DNA from: an uncultured Altererythrobacter sp.
Lineage (GTDB): Bacteria; Pseudomonadota; Alphaproteobacteria; Sphingomonadales; Sphingomonadaceae
Direction: 5' to 3'
DNA: 16,948 nucleotides
Assembly (NCBI GenBank): GCA_946885545.1
Contig: CAMPGP010000020.1
Span: forward strand, 1 to 16,948
Shown piece by piece: positions 1 to 7,514 of this stretch. The notes beneath the pieces were generated by a model, which was given only the letters and a program-made list of their open reading frames with translations, was not told the DNA's origin and ran no database searches. Both the position numbers and the translations under genes were made by a program. The stretch's first letter is position 1; every line of letters begins with the position of its first letter.

Positions 1-1550
1 TCGACCGGTGTCCCGGTTCGCGTGGCAAGTCCGGCCGCGATCGGGCTCAGCACGACCGCGGTCGAGACGTTGTCCACGAACGGCGTGATCGCCACCGCCA
101 GCGCCAGTATCGCCAGCACCACCACCAGCGGCTCGCCCAGGGGCAACACATCGGCGAGGCCATCGGCGATCACTCGCGCGGCCCCTGTCTCCTCCACGGC
201 CACCCCGAGCGGTATCATGCACGCCAGAAGGATCACGATCCTCCAGTTCACATCGGCCAACGCAGTCCGCAGATTGAGAATGCCCGTCATCGCCAATGCC
301 AGCACGACCGCCCCGAACGCGATCTGGGCGGGCAGTATTTCGAAAGCGGTGGCGATCACGCCCGCGGCAAAGATGCCGACGCCTGCGACCGCGTTGCGCG
401 GACGTCGCGTGGTCCGTCGCGGCGACAGCATCAGCAGACCGCACTCGGCGGCAAGCTGGCGGATCGCGGCGCGCTCCCCCGACAGCACGAGCACGTCCCC
501 CATCGAAATCGGCAGATCGGCGAAACGGCCTTCGATCCGTCCCCGCCGGCTCGCGAGCGCGACCACTTGCGCGAGGTGCTCGGACATTGCCTCGAGATCT
601 TCGACTCGCGATCCGAGCAGGAGGCTTTCGGGCATCACCACCAGCTCGAGCGCCTCCGCTGCCGGGTCGACCGACCGCGTACCGAGATCCTGCCCGTCCT
701 CCAGTTCTTCGATGCGACCTATGTTGCCTTCGATCAGCAGCGTGTCGTCCGCCGCCAGCACGATATCCTGCCGCCGTGCGAAGACATGCGCGCCGTGCCG
801 CACAACGCCGTGAAGGCGCACCCCTGCCGCTCGCTCGAATTCGGCCAAGTGCATGCCGACATACTGCGAAGCTTGCGCGAGGATGCGCTCCGCCACGAAC
901 TCCGACGGCCCGGCATCACCCGCTGGCCCGTCGGTCATGGCGAAGCGCGCGAAGATCCGCGGCGCACCGAATACCAGCCACACGATCCCCACCACGGTCA
1001 GCGGGCCTCCCACGATCGCGAGTTCGAAATAGCCCAGATCTCGCCCGGTCTCGCCCGCCATCCACTCGTTGACGACCAGATTGGCGGGTGTGCCGGTCAG
1101 CGAACACATTCCGCCGAGCAACGTCGCGAATGACAGCGGCATCAGAACCCGCGCCGGGGCGATGCCGAGCCGCGCGCAGACCGAGATCGCCACTGGGAAC
1201 ATCAGTGCCAGTGCCCCGATGTTGTTCATGAAGACCGAGACCAGCGCGCCCGACACACAAAGGAACAGCAGTACTGCGGATTCGCCTTGAAGCCGCGTTG
1301 CGATCGTCCCGGCGAAATTGTCGAGCGCACGGGTATTCGCCAACGCAGCGACCACCAGCAGGATTTCGACCACCGTGATCACCGCGGGGCTCGCGAACCC
1401 GGAGAATACCGCGGTGACGGGCACGATTCCGATCGCGAAGCCAGCGGCCAGCCCGCTCATCGCCACGACCTCGACCCGAAACCGCTCAGTAGCATAGGCC
1501 ACCAGCATCGCGAGCAGGATCGCCATGATCGCACCCTGCTCGAACGTCAT
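1..1550 (-). CDS. SLC13-family anion permease with two RCK_C (TrkA-C) domains, C-terminus beyond window
   Basis: This is an inner-membrane permease of the SLC13/DASS type, a family that moves sulfate, dicarboxylates or other anions, usually with Na+. About 516 residues are present and the C-terminus lies off the left edge. An N-terminal membrane half carries FMNN near residues 107-110 and TGTPANLVVN near 152-161. Two soluble RCK_C-like domains follow at about 217-285 and 302-375. A second membrane half begins near 395 and contains PFVDNVSTAVVLSP close to the window edge. These repeated re-entrant motifs and the central RCK_C pair are typical of the TrkA-C subgroup. The ATG at 1550 gives MTFEQGAIMA. 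The frame stays open upstream with a TTG, and no strong Shine-Dalgarno is seen, so the start is not certain. It is divergent from the Amj gene. Substrate cannot be read from sequence; RCK_C domains suggest ligand gating. Confidence 0.9.
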   Translation of the reverse strand, partial: MTFEQGAIMAILLAMLVAYATERFRVEVVAMSGLAAGFAIGIVPVTAVFSGFASPAVITVVEILLVVAALANTRALDNFAGTIATRLQGESAVLLFLCVSGALVSVFMNNIGALALMFPVAISVCARLGIAPARVLMPLSFATLLGGMCSLTGTPANLVVNEWMAGETGRDLGYFELAIVGGPLTVVGIVWLVFGAPRIFARFAMTDGPAGDAGPSEFVAERILAQASQYVGMHLAEFERAAGVRLHGVVRHGAHVFARRQDIVLAADDTLLIEGNIGRIEELEDGQDLGTRSVDPAAEALELVVMPESLLLGSRVEDLEAMSEHLAQVVALASRRGRIEGRFADLPISMGDVLVLSGERAAIRQLAAECGLLMLSPRRTTRRPRNAVAGVGIFAAGVIATAFEILPAQIAFGAVVLALAMTGILNLRTALADVNWRIVILLACMIPLGVAVEETGAARVIADGLADVLPLGEPLVVVLAILALAVAITPFVDNVSTAVVLSPIAAGLATRTGTPV

Positions 1551-1650
1551 GCGGCAGTCCGGCGTTCGGCGCGCCCGGTGCAAATCGTTATGGCTACGCC
1601 AATCATCATCCCGTAAAGCCTACCGCGAGACTAGGGCATTTGCCAACGCC

Positions 1651-1656
1651 GAAAGG
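1651..1656 (+). promoter_or_regulatory. Ribosome binding site deciding a GTG start for the Amj-type gene
   Basis: GAAAGG sits six bases before a GTG at 1663. It sets the start inside a frame that otherwise extends about 138 bases upstream into poorly conserved-looking sequence. The GTG start gives a protein of 267 residues whose first membrane helix begins at once, as expected for Amj. Confidence 0.7.
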
Positions 1657-1662
1657 TTGCAC

Positions 1663-2466
1663 GTGGACATCCAGCTTTTCGTCATCTGCTTCCTGACGTT
1701 CGGCATACATCTGATCGGAGCGCTCGCCTACTCGGCGCGCATTGCCGGGGTGCGCACGCGCAGGATCGCGATGTCCTTCGCGCTGTTCAACGTCCTCGTG
1801 CTCGTGTCGCGATTGTCGAACAGCTTCCTCTGCCCTTTCTTGGCCAAGCGGATCGAGAACGCGCTCGCTGCGGGAACGGGGCAGCACCTGCTCGGCGAGT
1901 TCCGCCTGATCCTGCTCTCGGCGACCCTGGCGGCCATCGTCGGGGCGCTGCTCGTTCCCACCGCGCAGCGGTGGTTCTGCAGTGCGATCGGCCGCTTTCA
2001 GGATCACCGCTCGATGACCCGGCTCCTGCTCCATGCTTTCTCGCGCGGCGGGCTCGGTTATTTCCGCCGAACCAGCACCGTTCCGAAGCCGGCCAATATC
2101 TCGGCACTTTCCAAGTCTCGGGGCCTGCCGACCAAAGTCATCGTGCTGAACGTGCTTGCCCAAGCCCTGCTCACGGTGGGCGTGGTCGCTTCGCTCTATG
2201 CGGGCTACCTGTTTCCCGAATACCGCGTCACCGCCGCTCAGCTCTCCGCGATCGTAAACGGCTTCGCGACGCTGCTGCTATTTGTACTGATCGACCCGCA
2301 GCTCTCGGTCATGACCGACGATGTGGTCGCGGGCACGGTGGGCGAAGCCGAATTCCGCCGCACGATAGTCTGGTTGTCGATGAGCCGGGTCGCGGGCACG
2401 CTGCTCGCGCAGGTACTGTTTTTGCCCGCAGCGTGGTTGGTGGCGGCGGCGGCCGGTGCGATCTGA
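1663..2466 (+). CDS. amj: Amj-type lipid II flippase (DUF2837 family)
   Basis: Amj (YdaH of Bacillus subtilis) is an alternate lipid II flippase, unrelated in sequence to MurJ. It moves the lipid-linked peptidoglycan precursor across the cytoplasmic membrane. The family signature is clear near the N-terminus: IHLIGALAYSARIAGVRT at about 15-32, then LFNVLVLVSRLSNSF at about 41-55. About six membrane helices are visible, roughly at 2-22, 36-58, 81-105, 138-163, 173-191 and 215-241. The length of 267 residues fits the family. Start is GTG, chosen for the GAAAGG six bases upstream. It is divergent from an SLC13 permease gene and followed after 99 bases by a broken hydrolase gene, so it is probably monocistronic. 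Family assignment is from recognised motifs; flippase activity here is inferred. Confidence 0.85.
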   Translation: MDIQLFVICFLTFGIHLIGALAYSARIAGVRTRRIAMSFALFNVLVLVSRLSNSFLCPFLAKRIENALAAGTGQHLLGEFRLILLSATLAAIVGALLVPTAQRWFCSAIGRFQDHRSMTRLLLHAFSRGGLGYFRRTSTVPKPANISALSKSRGLPTKVIVLNVLAQALLTVGVVASLYAGYLFPEYRVTAAQLSAIVNGFATLLLFVLIDPQLSVMTDDVVAGTVGEAEFRRTIVWLSMSRVAGTLLAQVLFLPAAWLVAAAAGAI

Positions 2467-2519
2467 TCCGCCATATCCCGGTCTGGCCCGAGACCGTCGG
2501 ATTTCGGTTGCGGCATTAT

Positions 2520-2541
2520 TTCCCATTAATTAACTAGGGAA
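2520..2541 (+). repeat. Short AT-rich inverted repeat upstream of the hydrolase gene
   Basis: TTCCC at 2520-2524 is matched by GGGAA at 2537-2541, flanking a 12-base AT-only core except for one C (contains TTAATTAA). It ends 24 bases before the hydrolase GTG, where an operator or promoter would lie. It is the only AT-rich patch in the neighbourhood. Function is not shown by sequence. Confidence 0.3.
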
Positions 2542-2553
2542 TGACGCCGCAAT

Positions 2554-2557
2554 GGAG
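2554..2557 (+). promoter_or_regulatory. Ribosome binding site for the frameshifted hydrolase
   Basis: GGAG lies eight bases before the GTG at 2566. It supports translation beginning in the frame that encodes the conserved N-terminal strand. The ATG at 2541, in the frame of the rest of the protein, has no such site. Confidence 0.55.
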
Positions 2558-2565
2558 AATTGCCC

Positions 2566-3215
2566 GTGCGCCAGATTACCGGTCCCACTGGCCAGCGCCC
2601 GCTTCTGATGACCGTGCCGGGTATCGACAGCAGCGGCCCCACACACTGGCAATCCTGTGGGAGCAGGAACTGACCGACTGCCATCGCGCCGAACTCGGCA
2701 TGTGGAGCCGCCCCCATCGCAACAGCTGGGTGACGAAGCTCAATGCCGCGATCGTGGCTGCGCGCAGGCCGGTCGTGCTCGTCGCGCACAGCCTCGGCTG
2801 CCATGCGGTTGCCTGGTGGAACGAGCTCGAGCGAAAGTCGTCTGCGCTGGTCGTCGGGGCCCTGCTGGTCGCTCCGCCGAACTTGTTGGGCGTGCCGAAG
2901 GACAGCCGCCTTTCCGCCTTCGCGCCGCTGGTCCGTACGCGGTTGCGCTTCCCCACTATCCTCGCGGCGAGCGAGGACGACCCCTATGCGACACTCGGCC
3001 AATCGCGAAAGATGGCACGGGTCTGGGGCAGCCGCTTGGTCAACGCCGGTTGGCTGGGACATATCAACGCGGACTCGGGCATCGGCGCGTGGCCGTTCGG
3101 GCGCTACCTGCTCGAACAGCTCGTCTTCAATCTGTCGTGGCCGACAATTCCATCGGCTCAGGGTGCCCGCGCGCTTCCGGTCGGCGGAGCCGATCTGCGT
3201 ATCGGCCTGGGATAA
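2566..3215 (+). pseudogene. YdeN/RBBP9-type alpha/beta serine hydrolase, broken by a one-base deletion
   Basis: The family is small cytoplasmic serine hydrolases (DUF1234/RBBP9, YdeN); natural substrates are mostly unknown. From GTG 2566 the first frame encodes RPLLMTVPGIDSSGPTHWQS, the expected opening strand and oxyanion loop. It then runs into TGA at 2671-2673. The remainder of the family (WEQELTDCHRAELGMW..., nucleophile AHSLG with Ser near 76, acid in ASEDDPYA, catalytic His in LGHINADSG) continues one frame over from TGG at 2658. Adding one base at about 2653-2657 (TCC TG becoming TCC CTG, Leu) restores a continuous protein of about 216 residues of normal length. The alternative ATG at 2541 gives 224 residues without frameshift but loses the PGIDSSGPTHW segment. 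The remaining sequence is intact, so recent mutation or a sequencing error are both possible. Confidence 0.8.
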
Positions 3216-3234
3216 ATGGCGCCGCGCGGCGTGC

Positions 3235-5043
3235 CTACATGAGCGCCATGATCGCTAGGCAGGTAGCAAATCCGACCGCGATGTTCATCGGAACGCCGAT
3301 CCTTACGAAATCCATGAAGCGATAGTTCGCGGCGCCATAGACCAGGGTGTTCGTCTGATAACCGATCGGCGTCGCGAAGCTTGCGCTCGCGCCGAACATC
3401 ACTGCGACGACCAGCTGCCGCGGATCGACGCCCAACGCCTCCGCCAGGCCGATGGCGATCGGCGTCATGATCACCGCAACCGCATTGTTGGTCACCGTTT
3501 CGGTGAGGATGCTCGTCACCGCATAGACGGCCATCAGCAGCAGAACGGGCGATGCCACGGCGAAAGCAGGCTCGAGAGCCTGGACGATGAACTCCACCGT
3601 CCCAGCGTTCTCCAGGCCCTTGCCGAAGGCGAGCATGCCGAAGATCAGAACCAGCGTGCTGCCGTCCAGCGAGCCCCAGGCTTCCTCTGGTTCGATGCAG
3701 CGGGTGAGCAGCACGACCCCCACTCCCGCCAGAGCCATGCCTTCGATCGGATACCCGAACAGCGCGGCGAGGATGACGACTCCAGCCAGCGTCGCGATGG
3801 CGATCGGCGCGCGCACCCGCCGGAATGCCCGCACCGGCGCTTCGCTCACATCGGCAAGGCCGACATTCGTCTGCAGCGCCTGCGCGCCGTCGTTCCCCGC
3901 GGCGATGAGCAGCCGGTCGCCAGCGCGCACCCTGACGTTTGCCAGATCCGGCCCCGCGACGTGTCGCGGTCTCGACAGTCCGAGGACCCGTACCTTCAAT
4001 CGCGAGAGCAAGGGGATGTCCGCCAGTCGCCGCCCGATCACCGGGTGCGACGGAGTGATGACAGCCTGGACGAGCCGAAGATCGTCCTGCCGGTCGGGGC
4101 CCGCCGTCGCAATGCCACCGCCAACACCGGTCAGGCCGGTGCGAAAATCATGGGCCTCCGCCAACGACGCGAGCTCTGCCGGGCTCGCGGCGACGACCAG
4201 CTGATCGCCGGCATTGAGCACCCAGCCCTCGAATCCGCGGCGCTCGATTGCGCCGCCTCGGCGAACGCCGACGATCCGCAGGCCGGGACGCCGGAACATC
4301 GCGGTTTCACCGAGTGTCCGCCCGACAAGGTCGCTCTGGCTTTCGAGGACCAGATGGGAAAGGTAGGCATCGCTCTCTCCCTGGCCATCGAGCGCGTGCG
4401 CCGCGCGGTCGGGAAGCAGGAAGCGACCGAGCAGGCCCAACACGGCGACTCCTGTCGCGGCCGTGACCAGCCCTACACCGGTAATTTCGAAAATCCCGAA
4501 AGCGGCGAGGCCCTGCTCTTGCGCCACGCCGTCGACCAGCAGGTTGGTCGAGGTCCCGATCAGCGTCAGCGTGCCGCCAAGGATCGAGATGTAGGAAAGC
4601 GGGATAAGAAGGCGCGTCGCCGCCACGCCCAGCACCCGCGCTAGGCGTTGCACGATGGGGATCATCACGATGACGACCGGCGTATTGTTCATGAACGCCG
4701 AAGCAAGCATCGTACCGCCGCCGATCTCGGCCACCGCCAACCGCGGCTTGCGCAGAGTCCGGCGAATGACCCATCCCGAAATCTCTTCCAGCGCCCCCGT
4801 CCGCAGCAGCGCGCCCGACAGGATGAACATCGCCGCGATCGTGATCGGCGCGGGATTGGCAAAGACGCCCAGAGCCTGCTCGACCGGCAGGAATCCCAAC
4901 ACCATCATCGTCAACCCACCGAGCACCGCGATCACGACCGGGGGGCGGCGCTCGAGCGCGAAGGCGACGAACACGATGAGGAGGATCGCCAGCCCGATGA
5001 GAGCGGAATGCTGGGCGATCAGATTCTCAAGTGGAGCTGGCAT
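3235..5043 (-). CDS. SLC13-family anion permease with two RCK_C domains
   Basis: This is a complete inner-membrane permease of 602 residues, the usual length for the TrkA-C-containing SLC13/DASS subgroup. The N-terminal membrane half includes AFMNNTPVV near 116-124 and GTSTNLLVDG near 163-172. Two RCK_C domains follow at about 215-290 and 318-390. The C-terminal membrane half contains ETVTNNAVAVIMTP and ASFATPIGYQTN, the second copy of the substrate-site motif. The start is ATG 5043; an in-frame TAG lies four codons upstream, which leaves little choice, and the Shine-Dalgarno is weak. It lies 70 bases after chrA on the same strand and may be cotranscribed. A sulfate or related oxyanion substrate is plausible from that context but is inference. 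It is only distantly similar to the other SLC13 protein in the window and not a tandem copy. Confidence 0.93.
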   Translation of the reverse strand: MPAPLENLIAQHSALIGLAILLIVFVAFALERRPPVVIAVLGGLTMMVLGFLPVEQALGVFANPAPITIAAMFILSGALLRTGALEEISGWVIRRTLRKPRLAVAEIGGGTMLASAFMNNTPVVIVMIPIVQRLARVLGVAATRLLIPLSYISILGGTLTLIGTSTNLLVDGVAQEQGLAAFGIFEITGVGLVTAATGVAVLGLLGRFLLPDRAAHALDGQGESDAYLSHLVLESQSDLVGRTLGETAMFRRPGLRIVGVRRGGAIERRGFEGWVLNAGDQLVVAASPAELASLAEAHDFRTGLTGVGGGIATAGPDRQDDLRLVQAVITPSHPVIGRRLADIPLLSRLKVRVLGLSRPRHVAGPDLANVRVRAGDRLLIAAGNDGAQALQTNVGLADVSEAPVRAFRRVRAPIAIATLAGVVILAALFGYPIEGMALAGVGVVLLTRCIEPEEAWGSLDGSTLVLIFGMLAFGKGLENAGTVEFIVQALEPAFAVASPVLLLMAVYAVTSILTETVTNNAVAVIMTPIAIGLAEALGVDPRQLVVAVMFGASASFATPIGYQTNTLVYGAANYRFMDFVRIGVPMNIAVGFATCLAIMALM

Positions 5044-5113
5044 ATGCAGCGGCTATGCCGTGCGCCTTGCTCGATGACCAGCGGTTCGCATCTCCGCGCG
5101 TACATTGCATGAA

Positions 5114-6436
5114 TCAGAGCAAGCCGCCTGCCATCATCAACAACACCCCTCCCGCAGCGCAGATCGCCAGCACGTGAACGACACCCCAATCGAGCACGAA
5201 GATCAACGCGGCTGCGATGCCCGCGAGCAAAGCCGCGCGCCAGTCGAACAACGCCCACTCGGGCTGGTAGAGCCGGACTGGCCCAAGGCTCGTCTCCGCG
5301 ACTTCTGCGAACAGTACATGAAGCGCGAACCATGCGGTCAGATTGGCGATCACGCCGACGACCGTGGCAGTGACGGCGGCAAGGCCGCCTTTCAGCCGCG
5401 TTGCGTTGCCCAGCCTGTCGATCCATGGCGCCAGCGCAAAGATCCACAAGAAGCATGGTGCGAAGGTCACCCATGTCGTTAGCCCTGCGCCCAGCACGCC
5501 GGCGACGAACGGCGTAAACGGATCGGGCGACCGCCAGGCGGCGAGATAGCCGACGAACTGCGTCACCATGATCAGCGGCCCGGGCGTCGTCTCGGCCAGG
5601 CCCAGCCCGTCGGCCATCTCGCGTGGCTGGAGCCAGCCGAAACCCTGGACCGCTTCCTGCGCCATGTAGGCGAGCACGGCGTAGGCGCCGCCGAAGGTCA
5701 CCACCGCCAGCTGCGAGAAGAACGCCCCGATGTCCCACAGTACATGGCCGCGCCCGAGCGTCGCCGCGATCACGGCCATCGGCAGCGCCCAGATGCAGGC
5801 CCAGATCGCGATTGAAGCGATGGTGGAACGCCACGGCCGGGTACCGGCGGTCGGCGCCTGCGCGCCCGGCCTCAATGCCAGCCACTCCGGTCGCACGGCC
5901 GCCACGATCGCGCCAAGCGCCGCTGCACCGAGCACGAGAACGGGAAACGGCAGGTCGAACAGGAACAGCGCGACGAACGCCGTCAACGCCAAGAACTTCT
6001 TGAACGACGTATCCAGCGATCTACCGGCAATGCGCAAAAGCGCCTGCAGCACGATCGCCAGTACCGCAGCCTTTACCCCCAAGAACAGCGCCTCGAACCA
6101 GTCGAAGCTGGCCGCAACGGCATAGAGCATCGAAAGCGCGAGAATGACCAGCGCCCCTGGGATCACGAACAGGAGGCCCGCCGCGAGACCGCCGCGCCAA
6201 CCGTGCAGCCGCCACCCGACCCAGGTGGCGAGTTGTTGCGCTTCGGGACCAGGGAGGAAATGGCAGAAGTTGAGCGCATGAAGGAAATCGGCTTCCGAAA
6301 TCCATTGCCGCTCGTCGACGAGTTCGCGGTGCATCAGGGCGATCTGCCCAGCGGGCCCGCCGAAACTGAGCAGCCCGATGCGCAGGAATTGGCGGAAGAG
6401 TTCGCCGAAGGTGGGTACCGGATAAGCGCTCGCCAT
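5114..6436 (-). CDS. chrA: Chromate transporter, two-domain ChrA
   Basis: ChrA (CHR family) exports chromate, a toxic sulfate analogue, across the inner membrane. The protein has 440 residues and two homologous CHR halves, the long bacterial form. The first half opens with LLSFGGPAGQIALMH near residues 22-36, the family hallmark, followed by LNFCHFLPGPEAQQLATW. The second half carries VVTFGGAYAVLAYMAQEAV and LAETTPGPLIMVTQFVGYLAAW. About ten or more hydrophobic segments are visible. I chose ATG 6436 because GAGG lies five bases upstream; a TTG at 6451 in the same frame would add five residues. No chrB-like regulator is present nearby. A SLC13 permease follows after 70 bases. Chromate specificity is taken from the family and is not proven here. 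Confidence 0.93.
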   Translation of the reverse strand: MASAYPVPTFGELFRQFLRIGLLSFGGPAGQIALMHRELVDERQWISEADFLHALNFCHFLPGPEAQQLATWVGWRLHGWRGGLAAGLLFVIPGALVILALSMLYAVAASFDWFEALFLGVKAAVLAIVLQALLRIAGRSLDTSFKKFLALTAFVALFLFDLPFPVLVLGAAALGAIVAAVRPEWLALRPGAQAPTAGTRPWRSTIASIAIWACIWALPMAVIAATLGRGHVLWDIGAFFSQLAVVTFGGAYAVLAYMAQEAVQGFGWLQPREMADGLGLAETTPGPLIMVTQFVGYLAAWRSPDPFTPFVAGVLGAGLTTWVTFAPCFLWIFALAPWIDRLGNATRLKGGLAAVTATVVGVIANLTAWFALHVLFAEVAETSLGPVRLYQPEWALFDWRAALLAGIAAALIFVLDWGVVHVLAICAAGGVLLMMAGGLL

Positions 6437-6535
6437 AATCACCTCGCGCAATGTTGCCCATCTAGCCGACAGGACGCGGAGGCAACGCTTGGGCGCAAGC
6501 GCCTGACCGGGAGGTTGCGCGGCCCCGGTAGCCGC

Positions 6536-6563
6536 AGAATACTACCCTTCGCGCGAGGGGCAA
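6536..6563 (-). promoter_or_regulatory. Possible promoter for chrA
   Basis: On the minus strand TTGCCC (6558-6563) and TATTCT (6536-6541) are separated by 16 bases, about 100 bases before the chrA start. The match to a vegetative promoter is moderate. Between it and chrA a GGCGC-TT-GCGCC hairpin is also present. This is a suggestion only. Confidence 0.25.
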
Positions 6564-6635
6564 ATTACTTTGCTAGCAAGCCGGAGGACCTGACCTGCGA
6601 AAGCGCCGGAAATGGGCGCGGAGTTCGCTCCCGCC

Positions 6636-6903
6636 TTATGCAGCGCGCCTCGGCCGGTGCCCTCCCTCGAACCGATGGCCCTCCACAGTGAGGTGCATTT
6701 TCCTCATGAACGGCGATGCGGTGGACATAGCTCTCCGGGCAGAGCGGTTCATCGGCCACGGGCGAAGCGATCACAGCATAGAGTGCCGGGCCGATCCGCC
6801 AGATATGCAGATCGATGATGGCTGCGACCTCAATGGCTCCGCAGACCTCGTCGTAGCGATCCCGATCTAATCGGGCTGCATCGAAAGGGTCAGTCGATCG
6901 CAA
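6636..6903 (-). pseudogene. C-terminal remnant of a cation-diffusion-facilitator (DmeF-like) metal exporter
   Basis: Only about 75-90 residues of a CDF-family divalent-metal exporter remain, from the cytoplasmic C-terminal domain. The recognisable part is IIDLHIWRIGPALYAVIASPVADEPLCPESYVHR, which matches the 'DLHxWRxGP...A.IxS' block of DmeF-like proteins. The whole membrane domain is missing. After VHEE the frame changes: the expected closing strand (MHLTVEGHRFEG, like the family's HLTVEV ending) is in the next frame and ends at TAA 6636-6638. Removing one A from the AAAA run at 6698-6701 would join them. There is no good start codon or Shine-Dalgarno; 6903 is only the first TTG. The remnant begins about 25 bases beyond the 3' end of tRNA-Arg on the same strand, a common place for integration and deletion scars. 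It is very unlikely to make a functional product. Confidence 0.7.
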
Positions 6904-6928
6904 GAGACCCGCGGATCGAGAAGGAAAG

Positions 6929-7005
6929 TGGTGCGCCCGACAGGATTCGAACCTGTGGCCCCCAGATTAGGAATCTGATGCTCTATCCGACTGAGCTACG
7001 GGCGC
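6929..7005 (-). tRNA. tRNA-Arg (anticodon CCT)
   Basis: The minus strand folds as a complete 77-base tRNA including an encoded CCA (6929-6931). The acceptor strands GCGCCCG and CGGGCGC pair perfectly. The D arm has TAGCTCAGTCGGATAGAGC. The anticodon loop TTCCTAA gives CCT, which reads AGG. The T arm has GGTTCGAATCC. It lies about 40 bases after the DUF1178 gene on the same strand and may share its transcript. tRNA-Arg(CCT) genes are frequent integration targets, which matters for the broken gene just beyond its 3' end. Confidence 0.97.
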
Positions 7006-7044
7006 ACGCCCGGGGCGTTTAGGCAAACCGCGGCAGGCTGGCAA

Positions 7045-7506
7045 TCAGTTGAGTTCGTCGGGTTCCGCGATCGGGAACGGCAGCGGGGCGACGGAGATAC
7101 CTTCCTCGAGCAGTTCGCGGGCCTCCTTCAGCGTGGCTTTGCCGTGAATCGCTTCCAGGTCCTTTTCACCATAGTGCATCGCGCGAGACTCCTCGGCGAA
7201 GCCCTCGCCCACCCACTTGCTGCTTTCGAGCGCTTTGGTCTGAGCGGCGGCCAGTGCTTTCATCGCCTTGCGGACTTCGGGCGGGATGCTGCCGCCGCTC
7301 ACCGGCACCGTCGCCGTGCGCGCATCGTCGCGGCGGTTGCCCTTCACGGGAACGGCGGGCGCCATCGGCGCCTTGGCGACCTCGGCCGAGCCGCACTGCG
7401 GGCAGGTCACCAGCCCGCGCTCTCGCTGCCCGATGAAATCGCCGGACGAACCGAACCAGCCTTCGAAACGGTGGCCTTCGGCGCACGTGAGGTCGAACAC
7501 AATCAT
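7045..7506 (-). CDS. DUF1178 family protein
   Basis: This is a 153-residue cytoplasmic protein of a conserved proteobacterial family of unknown function. The hallmark N-terminus is MIVFDLTCAEGHRFEGWFGS with Cys8 and His12, followed by CPQCGS with Cys35 and Cys38. Together these look like a small zinc-ribbon-type metal site. The rest is Ala- and Glu-rich and ends with the usual PLPFPIAEPDELN. The start ATG 7506 lies eight bases after the stop of the amidase gene, so the two are likely cotranscribed with the upstream glutaredoxin gene. No function should be assigned beyond the family name. Confidence 0.92.
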   Translation of the reverse strand: MIVFDLTCAEGHRFEGWFGSSGDFIGQRERGLVTCPQCGSAEVAKAPMAPAVPVKGNRRDDARTATVPVSGGSIPPEVRKAMKALAAAQTKALESSKWVGEGFAEESRAMHYGEKDLEAIHGKATLKEARELLEEGISVAPLPFPIAEPDELN

Positions 7507-7514
7507 GGCGCGCG

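Noticed and set aside
22..1133. Long plus-strand open frames of 258-263 and 188 codons
   Set aside because: They are antisense to the SLC13 permease, whose minus-strand frame contains clear family motifs throughout. The plus-strand translations are low-complexity Ser/Arg/Ala sequence.
2653..2660. Programmed ribosomal frameshift in the hydrolase
   Set aside because: No slippery heptamer, downstream pseudoknot or family precedent is visible. A simple one-base deletion explains the data.
3216..3234. CGCCGCGCGGCG palindrome between convergent genes as a terminator
   Set aside because: It has no loop-forming spacer and no T tract on either side, and is easily expected by chance at this GC content.
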